Part shown: one piece after another, positions 22,863 through 32,658 of the stretch
Numbering within the stretch: position 1 is the first letter of the stretch
Layout of the letters: each line of letters opens with the position of its first letter
Source of the DNA: Agapetus fuscipes
Lineage: Eukaryota; Arthropoda; Insecta; Trichoptera; Glossosomatidae
NCBI GenBank assembly: GCA_951799405.1
Contig: OX637344.1
Coordinates: 11,842,001 to 11,906,000, forward strand
Length of the DNA: 64,000 nt
Reading direction: 5' to 3'
Translations under genes and position numbers: made by a program
Notes under the pieces: generated by a model
The model's database searches: none
What the model saw: the letters and a program-made list of their open reading frames with translations, nothing else
Told to the model about the DNA's origin: nothing

Positions 22863-23117
22863 ATGTCGCACGTTTAATAATAAAGAGCAATAACTCAAAA
22901 ATTGGGAAAATCGAGATTTTGTAATAAAACGCAAGAACAATGCGAGAAGAATAGGTAGAATGCGACAGCCGTTCAATTTGGACAAATATGACCGAGATAA
23001 AACATCGGACGCCTTTTTCATCCCATACAAGTTGTACTGGTTGTCTGAACTTCAAACGTGATTTCCCAACATTCTATTTTTTTAGTTATTGCTCTTTATG
23101 ATTAAGCGTGCGATGTG
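22863..23117. mobile_element. MITE-N
   Basis: Terminal inverted repeats of about 40 bp: left CGCACGTTTAATAATAAAGA then GCAATAACTCAAAAA; the right end is its near complement at 23073-23117. 255 bp, no coding capacity. Only one copy in the window. Confidence 0.75.
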
Positions 23118-23420
23118 TGACCCCGTTTCACTAGGGTTAGCCGGTACCTCCGCAGATGCGTCTCTACTTTTTTTTGTCTTTGCATATCTTCAACATTCAT
23201 CACTTTCCTCATACATAATACTCTTCTTTTATTCTCACTCTGCATGTTTCACTCTTTCGCAATCTCACATTCCATTCTGCATCTATTTGGTTTATCCATT
23301 TCACTTTCGGTCGTCCCCTTCCACATTTTCCTCTGGCATTTCCTCTGTACACTTTCTTCATCTGCACACTTTCTTCATCTGTACACTTCTTCATCATCCA
23401 TTCATTCAAGATGTCCAAAC
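23117..23420 (-). pseudogene. LINE-H ORF2 C-terminus
   Basis: Minus: ESVQMKKVYRGNARGKCG, RGRPKVKWINQID, AEWNVRLRKSETCRVRIK. After a frameshift it ends in ICGGTG and a stop. Aligns with 6555-6830 and shares the 3' UTR that abuts MITE-N. Degenerate. Confidence 0.65.
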
Positions 23421-23590
23421 CTTTTTATTGTGCTTTTTTGTACTTTCATTCTCTTTTATACCACACTCGTTCATCGCCCAATCATTGCTAACTCTCTAAT
23501 TCAGTGTATCTCCAGTCATTTCTTTAAGGTAAACCATTTCAACCGTACATACTTTACTCACCTATAAGTGAAATTTAAAGCATTTATGAG

Positions 23591-23688
23591 AAGCAGCTCT
23601 CTTGGGAAACGGGAAAACCCCACTTGAAGTGCAGTGATTGGGGTAAGGCCGGCTGACAACGCGGTAAGAAGTTGAACTTTATGTAGTG
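23591..23688 (+). mobile_element. SINE-A 3' fragment
   Basis: CTCTTGGGAAACGGGAAAAC through TAAGGCCGGC to GCGGTAAGAAGTTGAACTTT, with the GTAAAAATAAATAGG segment deleted. Confidence 0.7.
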
Positions 23689-23820
23689 TTATTTCTCTAT
23701 GTACCTACTACTGTAGATAGAAGTGTGGTTCCTTTGCCTTTCACACATGGACAGTCTCATTGTGGCATTTCAATGGATTGCACGTGTTTTCTTCATACAT
23801 ACACAATTATTTGATGTTAA

Positions 23821-23988
23821 AATACTTTCTTTGCTGGGTTGAAAAACTGATCTGCCTGTACCAAAGTCTATCCAGTCCAGCAACTGAATCTTGCTTTTAG
23901 ATTGGCGCTTTCTTACCAACGACCAAACTAACAGAGAGCTTTTGAGGTGTAACATACAGAGTTCATCAAATAAATAATCCAAATATTT
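23821..23988 (+). mobile_element. SINE-B body and tail
   Basis: TTTGCTGGGTTGAAAAACTG to AATAATCCAAATATTTAAAT; headless. Confidence 0.75.
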
Positions 23989-24593
23989 AAATAAATTAAA
24001 TTTACGCGTATTTTTTAAACCACCCATCGGTTATAGACTGGCACTGCGACATTTCCTTTAAGACTTCATTGAAAGGCGAACGACACCAGCTATGGAATGT
24101 TATCGTCCAGTCTACAAAACGGGATATTGCAAATTTCCCCGCCACTTTTAATATTATTTTTTTCGCTGGGTATTTTTAATTTTACATGAAAGAATATTTG
24201 CCATATCTCCACGTCCACTCATTACAAGCCTTATTATGAAAAAAAAAAAAACAGGACTCCAACAAGCGTTAATATTTTTTATTAAATTCCTCATTTCTAA
24301 GTGGTGAAAAATATATTTTATTTTACGGTTTAATAGATTTTTTATGTGATGAGAATTACAAATATTTAAGGCATACTATAATTAATATTTTTATTGCAAT
24401 ATATTAACATTGTTATTCACAGACAAGGAAGCCATGGCTCATTTTCAACCTTAAATGAATTTTCTATACAACAACAAAAAGTCCTTGGATCGTCTTTGGT
24501 TCAAATATTAAGTAAATAGCACTCTATTGTTTACATTCCTTTTAACATTGTCCTACATATTTTGAAACAAAAAAAACGGTCTTTTTTGAAGTT
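23989..24593. other. no recognised feature
   Basis: AT-rich, with a poly(A) run at 24240. Confidence 0.4.
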
Positions 24594-24651
24594 CCAGAAT
24601 CCAACTCTCCCTGGGGAGCTGGGAAACCACCATTTTAACTGAAGTGCATCT
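24594..24651 (+). mobile_element. SINE-A fragment
   Basis: CTCCCTGGGGAGCTGGGAAA and TTTTAACTGAAGTGC only. Confidence 0.6.
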
Positions 24652-24654
24652 TTT

Positions 24655-24840
24655 TCCTATTTACTGCGAGAGAAAACACTACAATACTGTAAAAATCCTG
24701 CAGTTTTAAGGATTTTCATGAGCACTTCCTTATAATTAGTTCATTTACTATGAGAAGTAATACCCAATAAAATGTTTTATCTACGATTTCACAAATCAGT
24801 GAATCAGCAATTTTTCAGTTTTACTTTTCAGGTGGCGATA
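24655..24840 (+). mobile_element. MITE-I copy
   Basis: Shares GCGAGAGAAAACACTACAAT, TTATAATTAGTTCATTTACT and CCCAATAAAATGTTTTATC with copies at 32.7, 54.1 and 56.1 kb; ends at the degraded terminal repeat TTCAGTTTTACTTTTCAGG. Confidence 0.7.
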
Positions 24841-24904
24841 TAGGTATATTTGAGAGCTTATAAGTCACATTTAGCTAATAGGGCACTCGATTAGACATAG
24901 CACC

Positions 24905-25092
24905 TTTCTTAGCAAAATATTCGAAGGAAAAATCTTGGGAAGACGAACAAGAGGTCGCCCAAGAACTTCATACTTCAAGGATGCGAACTGGCTCATGGAT
25001 GTCCCCTTCTATTCGCATCTCAAGAGTATGGGAACAGGCATAGACAAATGGCTGACACAACAAGGCGCTGCCTTTAGAAGATGATGATGATG
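24905..25092 (+). pseudogene. RTE-like LINE ORF2 C-terminus
   Basis: Open frame reading EGKILGRRTRGRPRTSYFKD, then HLKSMGTGIDKWLTQQGAAF and RR-stop, with a (GAT)n tail straight after the stop. The GRRTRGRPR motif and the stop-plus-microsatellite end are usual for RTE-like elements. Only about 60 residues remain. Confidence 0.65.
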
Positions 25093-25113
25093 TATTTGTA
25101 AACTTTTTTTTTT

Positions 25114-25192
25114 AAGAAATCCTGTGCGGGAGACTCCTTAGATTCTAGAGACTCTAGGGGTCTATGACACTTGTTGTAGTGCCGCAGAGGTG
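25114..25192 (+). mobile_element. Repeat D core
   Basis: AAATCCTGTGCGGGAGACTC to TAGTGCCGCAGAGGTGT; joined directly to a minus SINE-B at the point where SINE-A is joined in the dimers. Confidence 0.75.
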
Positions 25193-25432
25193 TACGAGCT
25201 TGGTCTTCGCTACAAAGCGGCAATACTCAAGCAAGACCCAGTTGCTGTAAGGCTGGATGGACCTTTAGTGACCGGTCTTTGGTAAAGGTTTTATGATTTC
25301 TTTCAACCCAGCGAAGAGCATATTTGGAAATATAAATGGTATATTTTTTGTGCTCCGCCGGGATCTGAACCCACAACCTTTCATTTACGAGTCCGAAGTG
25401 TTGCCACTGGACTACGGATCAGTCCAAGAAAT
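25193..25432 (-). mobile_element. SINE-B part of a 5S-tRNA composite SINE
   Basis: Minus: tRNA-like head with AGTCCAGTGGCAACACTTCG (the GGCAAC form that marks all three 5S-joined copies), a B-box-region mismatch (GGTTCAGATCC), and the body to AAGCTCGT. The (ATT)n tail is absent. Confidence 0.85.
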
Positions 25433-25549
25433 GCCAACAACACGCGGTGTACCTAGCGGTCACCCATTCAAGTAACATCCGCGCCCAATGTTGCTTAACT
25501 TCGGTGATCTGATGAGAACCGGTGCTTTCAACATGGTATCGTTGTTGAT
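25433..25549 (-). mobile_element. 5S rRNA-derived SINE head
   Basis: A 117-nt match to 5S rRNA on minus: ACCGGTTCTCATCAGATCAC, AAGTTAAGCAACATTGGGCG (box A region), GGGTGACCGCTAGGTACACC (box C region), ending GTGTTGTTGGC. Followed in sense by ATTTCTTGG and the tRNA-like head, as in the 53-kb copies. It is part of a SINE; not a working 5S gene, because it has drifted and has no terminator at its 3' end. Confidence 0.9.
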
Positions 25550-25721
25550 AAAAATACTGCCTCAAAAAGGATTGTGTTTTTTTTTTAATGGTGCATTGAC
25601 GGGGAGTGAATCAATTAATAGGTTCAATTTTTTAACTAAATGACCCATTCTCTTCTGACGTACAAAAAAAAAAGAACTAATTAATTACAACACACCAATT
25701 TCACCATTCGTTCGGCTGTTT

Positions 25722-25810
25722 GGTTCCGTGAACCGGATTTGAACCCATAATTTGCCTTTAAAAATCAATTACCTGTGAACGCTCCGGTTACTCTAACCAC
25801 TAGTCCACAA
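25722..25810 (-). mobile_element. tRNA-like SINE head, divergent
   Basis: Minus: TGGACTAGTGGTTAGAGTAA as A-box region and GGGTTCAAATCC as B box, followed by GGTTCACGG rather than a paired acceptor stem. A separate, older tRNA-like family. Confidence 0.55.
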
Positions 25811-25918
25811 CAATGCATTGTTATAAAAAAAATACATAGACAAGTAAGATGGCAGGTAGAATTTGTTTAAAATAATCAAATACATATTTTATTTTACTTT
25901 CTTAATCTCTAATGTACA

Positions 25919-26161
25919 TAAGTAACAAAGATAAATTAACGTTTAAGATTCATATAACATACATTCTCACAAGCACAGACTTATAAGTTCCGGCTTATAC
26001 ATGCCGCATATAGACTTACTACATAAAAACCCAGTCTCAAATGAACATAAGCCCTGCAATTCTCACCGACCATCCCTTAAACAAAAGGGTAATATTGGCC
26101 AAATGAACAATTTTCTTACAGTTTTGGTGATCAGCCTCATACCAACCTACAAGTCAAGGAA
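25919..26161 (-). mobile_element. SINE-C, near full length
   Basis: All consensus blocks present to TACAAGTCAAGGAA; the CCCCTGTTTCAGGG block is drifted. Tail weak. Confidence 0.8.
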
Positions 26162-26320
26162 ATATAATAATAGATACAGAGAAAATTATTAATTAATATT
26201 GTAGAATAAATAAACATAGGTACTACCTAATATTGTAACCAGATTAAAAACGAGAAATTAAAAATAAATTTAATATTGAAATTTACTTCTTTTCAAAGAT
26301 GAATAAAAAAAACGCTCATC

Positions 26321-26420
26321 AGTAAATCTGTAATCTAGTTTGCAAAGATATATTTACATTTACGATTCATATTAAATGCATGCCCACAAGCAGACAAGTG
26401 CATATTGGCGCTTACAAATG
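26321..26420 (-). mobile_element. SINE-C 3' end
   Basis: CTGTAATCTAGTTTGCAAAG to ATTGGCGCTTACAAATG. Confidence 0.7.
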
Positions 26421-26926
26421 TGTTCCTAAAAATCAAAGCAAGTAATAAAAACTCTTTCATTTTCAAAGTAAATTTTTTTTTTTTTTTTAACCACCCAATA
26501 AAACAAATAAAATCGATTCACCCATCCATAGCGCCACCGCACCGTCTCACACTGACGCCCACAAAAAGTGCGTCAAACATCATCAACATCACCCGACAAC
26601 AAGACTAAAAATCACCGATTCATTACAACATCACCGAAACAACAAGAAACATCACCGAATCAACAATGTCCAATAAAAAACCCAAACAATTTCATTGTAT
26701 TTGGGAGCCGACCGGCGTGTTTTTTTATAGCGTTGCGGTGGTCGGTCTCGCTCCGATGCAGATAATCGACTTTTAATTCACGTCCATCGACGCATCACGC
26801 ATCAGAACCCTGAGCTTCTCGGCCCTCTACCTGAATTTTGTGTCAATTTGGATAATTCGTGCTGTGAATCACACAAACCCACTTGCACGTGTAAACAAAT
26901 TAAAGAGACTTACTTATTTACGGATT
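26421..26926. other. no recognised feature
   Basis: AC-rich stretch at 26520-26690 (repeated CATCACC/CAACAA) then unique DNA. Confidence 0.4.
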
Positions 26927-27001
26927 AAATCGGGTCGATAGCTCAGTGGGTAGAGCTCCATGCCCAGAGCTCGTGTTCGAACCCCACCGAGGGTGTCTTT
27001 A
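26927..27001 (+). mobile_element. SINE-A head
   Basis: GGGTCGATAGCTCAGTGGGT and GTGTTCGAACCCCACCGAGG. The D-arm/B-box pattern is tRNA-like but no acceptor stem closes, so I call a SINE head, not a tRNA gene. It faces the minus SINE-A at 27131. Confidence 0.7.
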
Positions 27002-27130
27002 TTCTACTTAATCAGTCCATCGTATGCGGGATTTTTCTCTTCCTCTCTTGTCCTCCAAGCCACCGATCACAACTTGTCGTTCCAGTCTATCCTCTTTCCA
27101 CTGACAACGTGTCTGAAGAATTGATGAATA

Positions 27131-27445
27131 CAACGCAACTAAGCTACACATATAGTGTAACTTCTTGCCACGTTATCCCTGAAGGAGTCGCAAGTAGCGA
27201 TCGGAAACCAGTTATTTTTACAGATAAGGGGGGTGGCCTTACGCTAACCACTTCAGTTGAAGTGGGGATTTTACCAGCTCTCATTTTTTGTGAAGGCTGA
27301 GTAAGCCTTTCCGGCATTTTATTTTGAGATTTGAAATAAACACCCAAACAGGTAATCACTTCTGACACTTTCGCCTCGGTGGGATTCGAGCCCGAGCTCT
27401 CGGCATGGAATGCAAGCACTCTACCAACTGAGCTATCGACCGGAC
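27131..27445 (-). mobile_element. SINE-A, full length
   Basis: Complete from GCTTAGTTGCG (3') to the head with A and B boxes (B box GGCTCGAATCC). Confidence 0.9.
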
Positions 27446-27489
27446 CGTGTACAATGTACATAATATATTGGCCAGAGTCAAGCCATCCA

Positions 27490-27640
27490 AACGCAGCTTA
27501 CCTATTGGTACGTCTAGCCGTCCATGGGATTTGGAGCATGCGCCTCCAGCACCACATTTCGAAAGCGTCGATTTTTCTCCTTTCTGCTGCTTTTATGGTC
27601 CATATCTCTGCAGCATAGAGAAAAGTACCAGACTCCTGAC
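27490..27640 (-). pseudogene. RTE-like LINE ORF2 fragment
   Basis: Minus frame: LYAAEIWTIKAAERRKIDA, FEMWCWRRMLQIPWTARRTN R. The FEMWCWRRML-IPWTARRTN signature is characteristic of the post-RT region of RTE-like ORF2. No long frame on either side. Confidence 0.8.
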
Positions 27641-28150
27641 AAGCTTTATCTTGGTGCTGTTACTCACATTTCAATCCTTCCATATTTTGTCCAGCTTAGA
27701 CAAGTCACTTTTGGCAGTGGCAATACGACGTCGTATCTCTCCTTCACAAATTCCTTCATACCTGGACATATTTAAGAAATGCTTTGTACAGACCAGTTCC
27801 AATTCTTTCTCCTATGCAAAAAAAAACCTTCAACAGCCACATATTTTCAACTAGCCTTTTATTGTCTTCTCTTTCATAAGATTTGATGTGTTTTTTATTG
27901 TAGTTTAAACTTAAATACACAATATGTATGGATTTTTCAATCCATTTTTAAAGCCATCTCCGGAACGGGCGAGAGTCTTGGATTCTATGTATAAGGCGAC
28001 AGACAAAGCAACGTTTTCGCTAAGAAGAAGGATGCGCTCGCAAAATAATTTACCTTCCTACTTCCTGGAACAAAATGCGCTATGTGAGACTTCATCCTAA
28101 ACGAGATTTTTCAAATTTTAAAACATTTGAATTCCAACCAATTATTTTTA
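27641..28150. other. no recognised feature
   Basis: May contain more decayed LINE sequence beside the previous entry; nothing firm. Confidence 0.4.
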
Positions 28151-28402
28151 TTCCTTGACTTATAGGTTGGTATAAGGCTGACCATCCATACTGTAAACAG
28201 TGATTCACTTTGTCAATGTCACCCCTGTTTTAGGAAAGATCGGCAAAATTTGAAGGATTTATGTTCATTTGAGGTTTGAATTTTAATTTGTAAGTACACA
28301 TTCAGCATTTATAAGCGCAAATTTACACGTGTCTGTTTGTGGACATGTTGATATGAGTTTTGAATGTGTTTATATTTTTGCAACTTAGATTATAGATTAT
28401 AG
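28151..28402 (+). mobile_element. SINE-C, full length, ATTATAG tail
   Basis: TTCCTTGACTTATAGGTTGG to AACTTAGATTATAGATTATAG; carries the ACACATTCAGCATTT variant typical of this tail type. Confidence 0.9.
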
Positions 28403-28529
28403 AAACACTTTTGCAGATTGATAGTAATAGAATGAATGTCGTCACGAGGAAACACTTTGAAAGGCCATTGAAAGATATGAAGATATTAATTGTCCCATCT
28501 GGCAATTCGGGATCTACTTATTTTTATCC

Positions 28530-29419
28530 GCCAGCAGCTAGCTTTTACATCATGGTTTGCAATTGCTGACAATAGACATTTGCCGTCATCGTCTGACCAG
28601 ATTTAAGAAAGGTGTAGTGGACGACACCGTCACTAGTCCACCAAACGCTGCTCACAAGTAACTTTTTTTGAGTCAATTTTCGCTCGGAGCATGGTTTATC
28701 TGGTTTGGCAGGATTCAGCCATTGCGATGAGCGCTTCCAATTATTGTACAGGATCCATTGGTCATCACAAGTAATGATTTGATTTAAAATCCCTTTATTA
28801 TTGGGCCGGTTGAGTAATGTAACGCAGCAGTCGACGCGCGTTTGTTGATTTGCTTCACTCAATTCGTGAGGTACCCACCTTTCAAGCTTTTCCACCTTTC
28901 CAATTTGCTTCAAGTGGGTTAAAACAGTTTTATCACTAAATTCGTAGCCTGCAGCTAGCTCGGACGTGGTTTGCGATGGATCCGCTTCCACAATAGTCTT
29001 CAATTCCTTATTACTCACTTTGGTCTCCGGCCGTCCACGAGACTTGTTCTGCAGGTCGAAATTTCCAGAACGAAAACGTTGGAACCAAAAACGCACTGTG
29101 TTTTCTTATGGCGACGATGTCACCATAAGAAAACCTCCCGTTGGAAACCGTCACCATATACATCATTAATCATTCGAGCCGTTTCTGCAGCACTGGTGCC
29201 GCGGTGGAACTCGTACTCGTAAATAACGCGATATTTCAAGTTTTCCATTTTTTTAAATGAGTGACGCAAAGAAAAAAACAATTGAGCAACGAACAAATGA
29301 ATTACACATTTCAAAACAAAAATACTTGAGTAAATAGCTGTATAAATTTGGAACGAGGAGATATTTGAGATCAAAGCGGCCAGTACGGCAAAACGCCTAT
29401 TTCATATGTAAGGACCTAA
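28530..29419 (-). pseudogene. mariner transposase, frameshifted and 3'-truncated
   Basis: Mariner transposases cut and paste DNA at TA sites; this one is dead. The start codon is at 29248. The N-terminal helix-turn-helix reads GTSAAETARMINDVYGDGF, then RFWFQRFRSGNF, VEADPSQTTSELA, GKVEKLERWVPHELSE (the WVPHEL linker) and ITCDDQWILYNN with the first catalytic Asp. The second and third Asp regions are missing: the match stops after KLAA near 28530. A 32-bp hairpin insertion near 29101-29133 shifts the frame. A candidate terminal repeat (TTAGGTCCTTACATATGAAA) ends at 29419 next to TA, about 170 bp from the ATG as is usual for mariner. Confidence 0.9.
29101..29133. repeat. Perfect 11-bp hairpin inside mariner
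   Basis: Arms TTTTCTTATGG and CCATAAGAAAA with an 11-nt loop. It lies exactly where the transposase frame breaks and is absent from the family pattern. Confidence 0.8.
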
Positions 29420-29421
29420 TA

Positions 29422-29508
29422 GATGGTATATTTTTTTGATTCGCCGGAATTTGAATCTACAACCTCCCATTTACGAGTCCAAACTGTTACCACTAGACTA
29501 CTGAGCGA
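29422..29508 (-). mobile_element. SINE-B head
   Basis: Starts immediately after the mariner TA; GGTATATTTTTTTGATTCGC to ACCACTAGACTACTGAGCG. Mariner probably landed in this SINE. Confidence 0.7.
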
Positions 29509-29802
29509 TAAAAATTTGTATATTTTGTTCACAGCTGTCTGCGGACATCATTACATTGGTCTCACGTAAGGTAGTGGCCCGTGATCTCCCTCCAGGAGAG
29601 CTTTGAGAGGAGAATGATGGATCAAGTCAAAGACGGGGCGACGTGAATATTTCAAAATACTTTCCGGGACGCCAAACCTGGTTTACACGTGCACTGCATG
29701 CCGCCTGCAATCTCGCCATGCATTAAAATCCTGAAAATGCAACGTGGATTCATCTCGTACTTTCCGCGTACCCATGATATTGTAATATATTTCAGGCTTA
29801 TT
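29509..29802. other. no recognised feature
   Basis: Moderately GC-rich, no motif. Confidence 0.35.
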
Positions 29803-30000
29803 TTTAGATTTAGATTTAGCTGGGTTGAAAAATTCAATTGCCTGTAGCGAAGACTGATCACCAAAGATATATTCAGCCTGACAGAGACTAGATCTTGTTT
29901 GAGAAATGGCGTTTTGCTTGACCAAACTTGCAAATGGGCCCTTGAGGTTTGATTCACGCTTAACAGCACACACTAAATAAATCATCGTCATATTTATTTA
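29803..30000 (+). mobile_element. SINE-B body and tail
   Basis: GCTGGGTTGAAAAATTCAAT to AATAAATCATCGTCATATTT; headless and diverged. Confidence 0.75.
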
Positions 30001-30029
30001 ATTCCTGAAAATGTTACGAGAAAAAAAAT

Positions 30030-30345
30030 TATACTATTGGAACCTGCCCCTTCTTTCGTGCAAGAGGCTCATCTTGAAGCAGCCCATCTAACAACGGCGC
30101 ACAATTGTCATCACCTCCCATCACATAGGCGGTAGGCATAGGCTCCCACACACGTGACGTCACGAGGGTGGGCCGAGTGTTTACCTCGGGGCCTTTCTCA
30201 TTAGTGCCCGCTGGGAGAGCGCACTCGCGAGCTACCGGAGAAGTGGAGAGGTGGCCGACTATAAGGTGGTGAGAAAGAATTGCATCCCTTGGAAATATGG
30301 AAAAAAATGCCAGCCCACTGAAAGCAGAAAGTTCAAGAAATGAAA
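30030..30345 (-). other. Orphan GC-rich, protein-like segment
   Basis: GC content is clearly above its surroundings and the minus strand is open for 110 codons with a protein-like ending (MGGDDNCAPLLDGLLQDEPL ARKKG). I do not recognise the family; it could be an old LINE or a host-gene fragment. Not shared with other parts of the window. Confidence 0.35.
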
Positions 30346-30429
30346 AATCATTTTGGTACACACATAATTATGTCAAAAGCCACTGCTAAATTGCTTCACG
30401 TAGATTTTTGAAAGCAGATTGTGATAACG

Positions 30430-30586
30430 AATCTATAATCTAAGTTACAAAGATATTTTAACATTAAAACTCATATCAAATGCATGCCCACAAACAGACC
30501 CGTGTAAATTCGCGCTCTCAAATGCTGAATTTGTACTTACAAATTAAAATCCAAACCTCAAATGAACATAAACCCTCAACTCCAAA
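30430..30586 (-). mobile_element. SINE-C 3' half, ATTATAG tail
   Basis: AATCTATAATCTAAGTTACA to CCTCAAATGAACATAAACCC. A second SINE-C 3' end (CTTTGCAACTAAGATTTAGA) lies at 30630-30660. 30660-30985 unassigned. Confidence 0.8.
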
Positions 30587-30989
30587 TTATAACATTTAAT
30601 ACGAATCTCAACTGATATCATCTTTGCAACTAAGATTTAGATAGGTTTAGATTTAGAGATGGCATCTGAGCGAATGTTCAGGTGCACTCTTGCATCTGCC
30701 ATCAATTTTTCACGTGTAACACGCTGTACGTGTGCACTGTACAAATCTTGCATTCGCCTTGTCTGAAGTGACAAGTCTCGGAATACAATTGCAGTCTATC
30801 AAAAATTCCCTCTTTCACGCGAGTGCCTGCACTGCTAGACTCTGCAGCAAGGTACGGCCACTATAGACAGAGTATCTTCGTATAATATACGAGGCCTAAC
30901 CAGAAATCAAGGATATATGTAAGAGTGAGCTTTTGTGGCCAGTGATTTTTTTCAATTTCAAAAAGAGTCATAATAAAAGGAAGGCTTGT

Positions 30990-31075
30990 ATGAAGAAGGT
31001 TATAACTCTGGATAAAATGAGAGAAGAATATCAGGACAGAATGAAATGGCAGTCGATCTGTAATGTTGGCGGCCA
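30990..31075 (+). pseudogene. LINE-J ORF2 C-terminus
   Basis: Reads AAGGTTATAACTCTGGATAA (KVITLD), then ATGAGAGAAGAATATCAGGA; same block as 33150-33240 with more decay. Confidence 0.5.
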
Positions 31076-31181
31076 GGGCTAGGGTTTTTAATCAATTTTT
31101 AAATTGGAATTTCGCATTTGTAATTGTGTTATTGTTTTATTATTTATATTGATTATTTATTGATTATTATTTATGAATTAT

Positions 31182-31426
31182 GTTCCTTAACTTATAGGTT
31201 GGTATGCGGCTGACCACTCTGCTGTAGAAAATAGTTCACCTTGCCAGTGTCACCCTTGTTTCAGGAAAGGTCAGCTAGAGTTGCAGGGTGTATGTTCATT
31301 TGAGATTTGGGTTTTTATGTCGTAGGTTCACATGTGCAAGTGCGAAATTATACGTGTCCGCTAAGAATACATAAAATATGAATCCCTAATGTTACATATC
31401 TCTTTGACTTAGATAATATTAGATTA
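31182..31426 (+). mobile_element. SINE-C, full length, TTAGA-type tail
   Basis: GTTCCTTAACTTATAGGTTG to GACTTAGATAATATTAGATT. Confidence 0.85.
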
Positions 31427-31454
31427 AATAATCATAGTCATGCCTATGTATGAG

Positions 31455-31560
31455 GTATATTGATGTACGGCTGCGAGACATGGTGCCTATCCAAAAGAGA
31501 TAAACGGAGACTGGAGGCTTTCGAGATGTGATCGTATTGTCGTCGTCAAATTGCTGCAAG
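31455..31560 (+). pseudogene. RTE-like LINE ORF2 fragment
   Basis: Reads LMYGCETWCLSKRDKRRLEA FEM and a stop. YGCETW..... RLEAFEM is a standard post-RT motif of RTE-like ORF2. Confidence 0.7.
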
Positions 31561-31844
31561 TCAACCCCAGGATTGAAACTAGAGAAGAAGAAGAAGTCAG
31601 TATGCAGTTCTATCCTCGTTTTTTGGATGTCCCTCCTACATGCTAGCAATGTTCTGTACTCCCATATGTTGAGAGCTTGAGAGTCGCATCTTGAAAACAA
31701 TGCCTTGATGACGAGTGTACCAGCTACAACAATAATGGCGATACATTTTTCTGCAAGTCCTTGCTGTTTAGCTTTTATTTGATCTGTGTATTCGTTTGTT
31801 TCATACACCCTCATTAACAGGCTATTTAGGTAATTATACAGTAT

Positions 31845-31925
31845 GCAATGAAAAAGATTATGACTCTGGATGAAATAAATAAAAAGTTTTAAAAAATGGC
31901 AGTTGATGGTATTGGCGACTAAAGC
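31845..31925 (+). pseudogene. LINE-J ORF2 C-terminus
   Basis: ATTATGACTCTGGATGAAAT (IMTLDE) and AAAAAATGGCAGTTGATGG (KKWQLM); short stub. Confidence 0.5.
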
Positions 31926-31998
31926 TTTTAAATTTTCAATTCCCATTTTTATTGATTGTTTGTAAATTTTAATTTATTTATTTTACGTAGCAAATGCA

Positions 31999-32141
31999 AG
32001 CGCAACTAAGCTGCAAATATAGTTCAACTTCTTGCCGCATTATTTTCGAAGGGTTTTGCATGTGACTAGTAGAACCTATTTGTTTTTCCATTTAAGGGGG
32101 CCGGCTTTACGCCAACCACTTCAGTTGAAGTGAGGGTAGAC
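31999..32141 (-). mobile_element. SINE-A 3' half
   Basis: From GCAACTAAGCTGCAAATATA to CCACTTCAGTTGAAGTGAGG; headless. Confidence 0.75.
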
Positions 32142-32183
32142 AAGTTTTTTTTGTAAACATAGTTAAATGTAATTATTCATTTG

Positions 32184-32425
32184 TGTCCCTTGACTAATAT
32201 TATGTTGGTATGAGGCTGACCCCCATGCTGTAATTTTTTTTTTCTCTTTGCCAATATCACTCCTGTTTCAGGAAAGACAAGAGTTGCAGGACTTATCACC
32301 ATTTGAGATTGGGTTTTTATTTTGTAAGAACACATGCAGCAAATGTATGCATGAACTTACATCTGCCTGTTTCTAGGCATATGAACCTTAAATGTCAATA
32401 TATCTTTGCAGCTTAGATTACAAAT
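32184..32425 (+). mobile_element. SINE-C, full length
   Basis: GTCCCTTGACTAATATTATG to GCAGCTTAGATTACAAATC; AAGGTCGGC region partly deleted. Confidence 0.85.
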
Positions 32426-32658
32426 CTCTCGCAGTTTTTCTTGTCATGCTTCTCAGGTTTCTCATATCTGCAATTAGTTTTATAGATGCCAAGAAACATA
32501 AAAATGTGTCGTAAAAAATCTCATTGCAGAATACAAGACAGAAAATGCAAATATTCGAGTAAATTAATTGCAAGCATTTCGATTTGCATACTATATACCT
32601 CAAGTATGAAATTTCACGTTTAAACGCAATCACAGTGTTAAGTTTAGGAACAAATTGC

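Noticed and set aside
31419..31946. 175-codon minus open frame
   Set aside because: Antisense to an RTE-like LINE fragment and a LINE-J stub on the plus strand.
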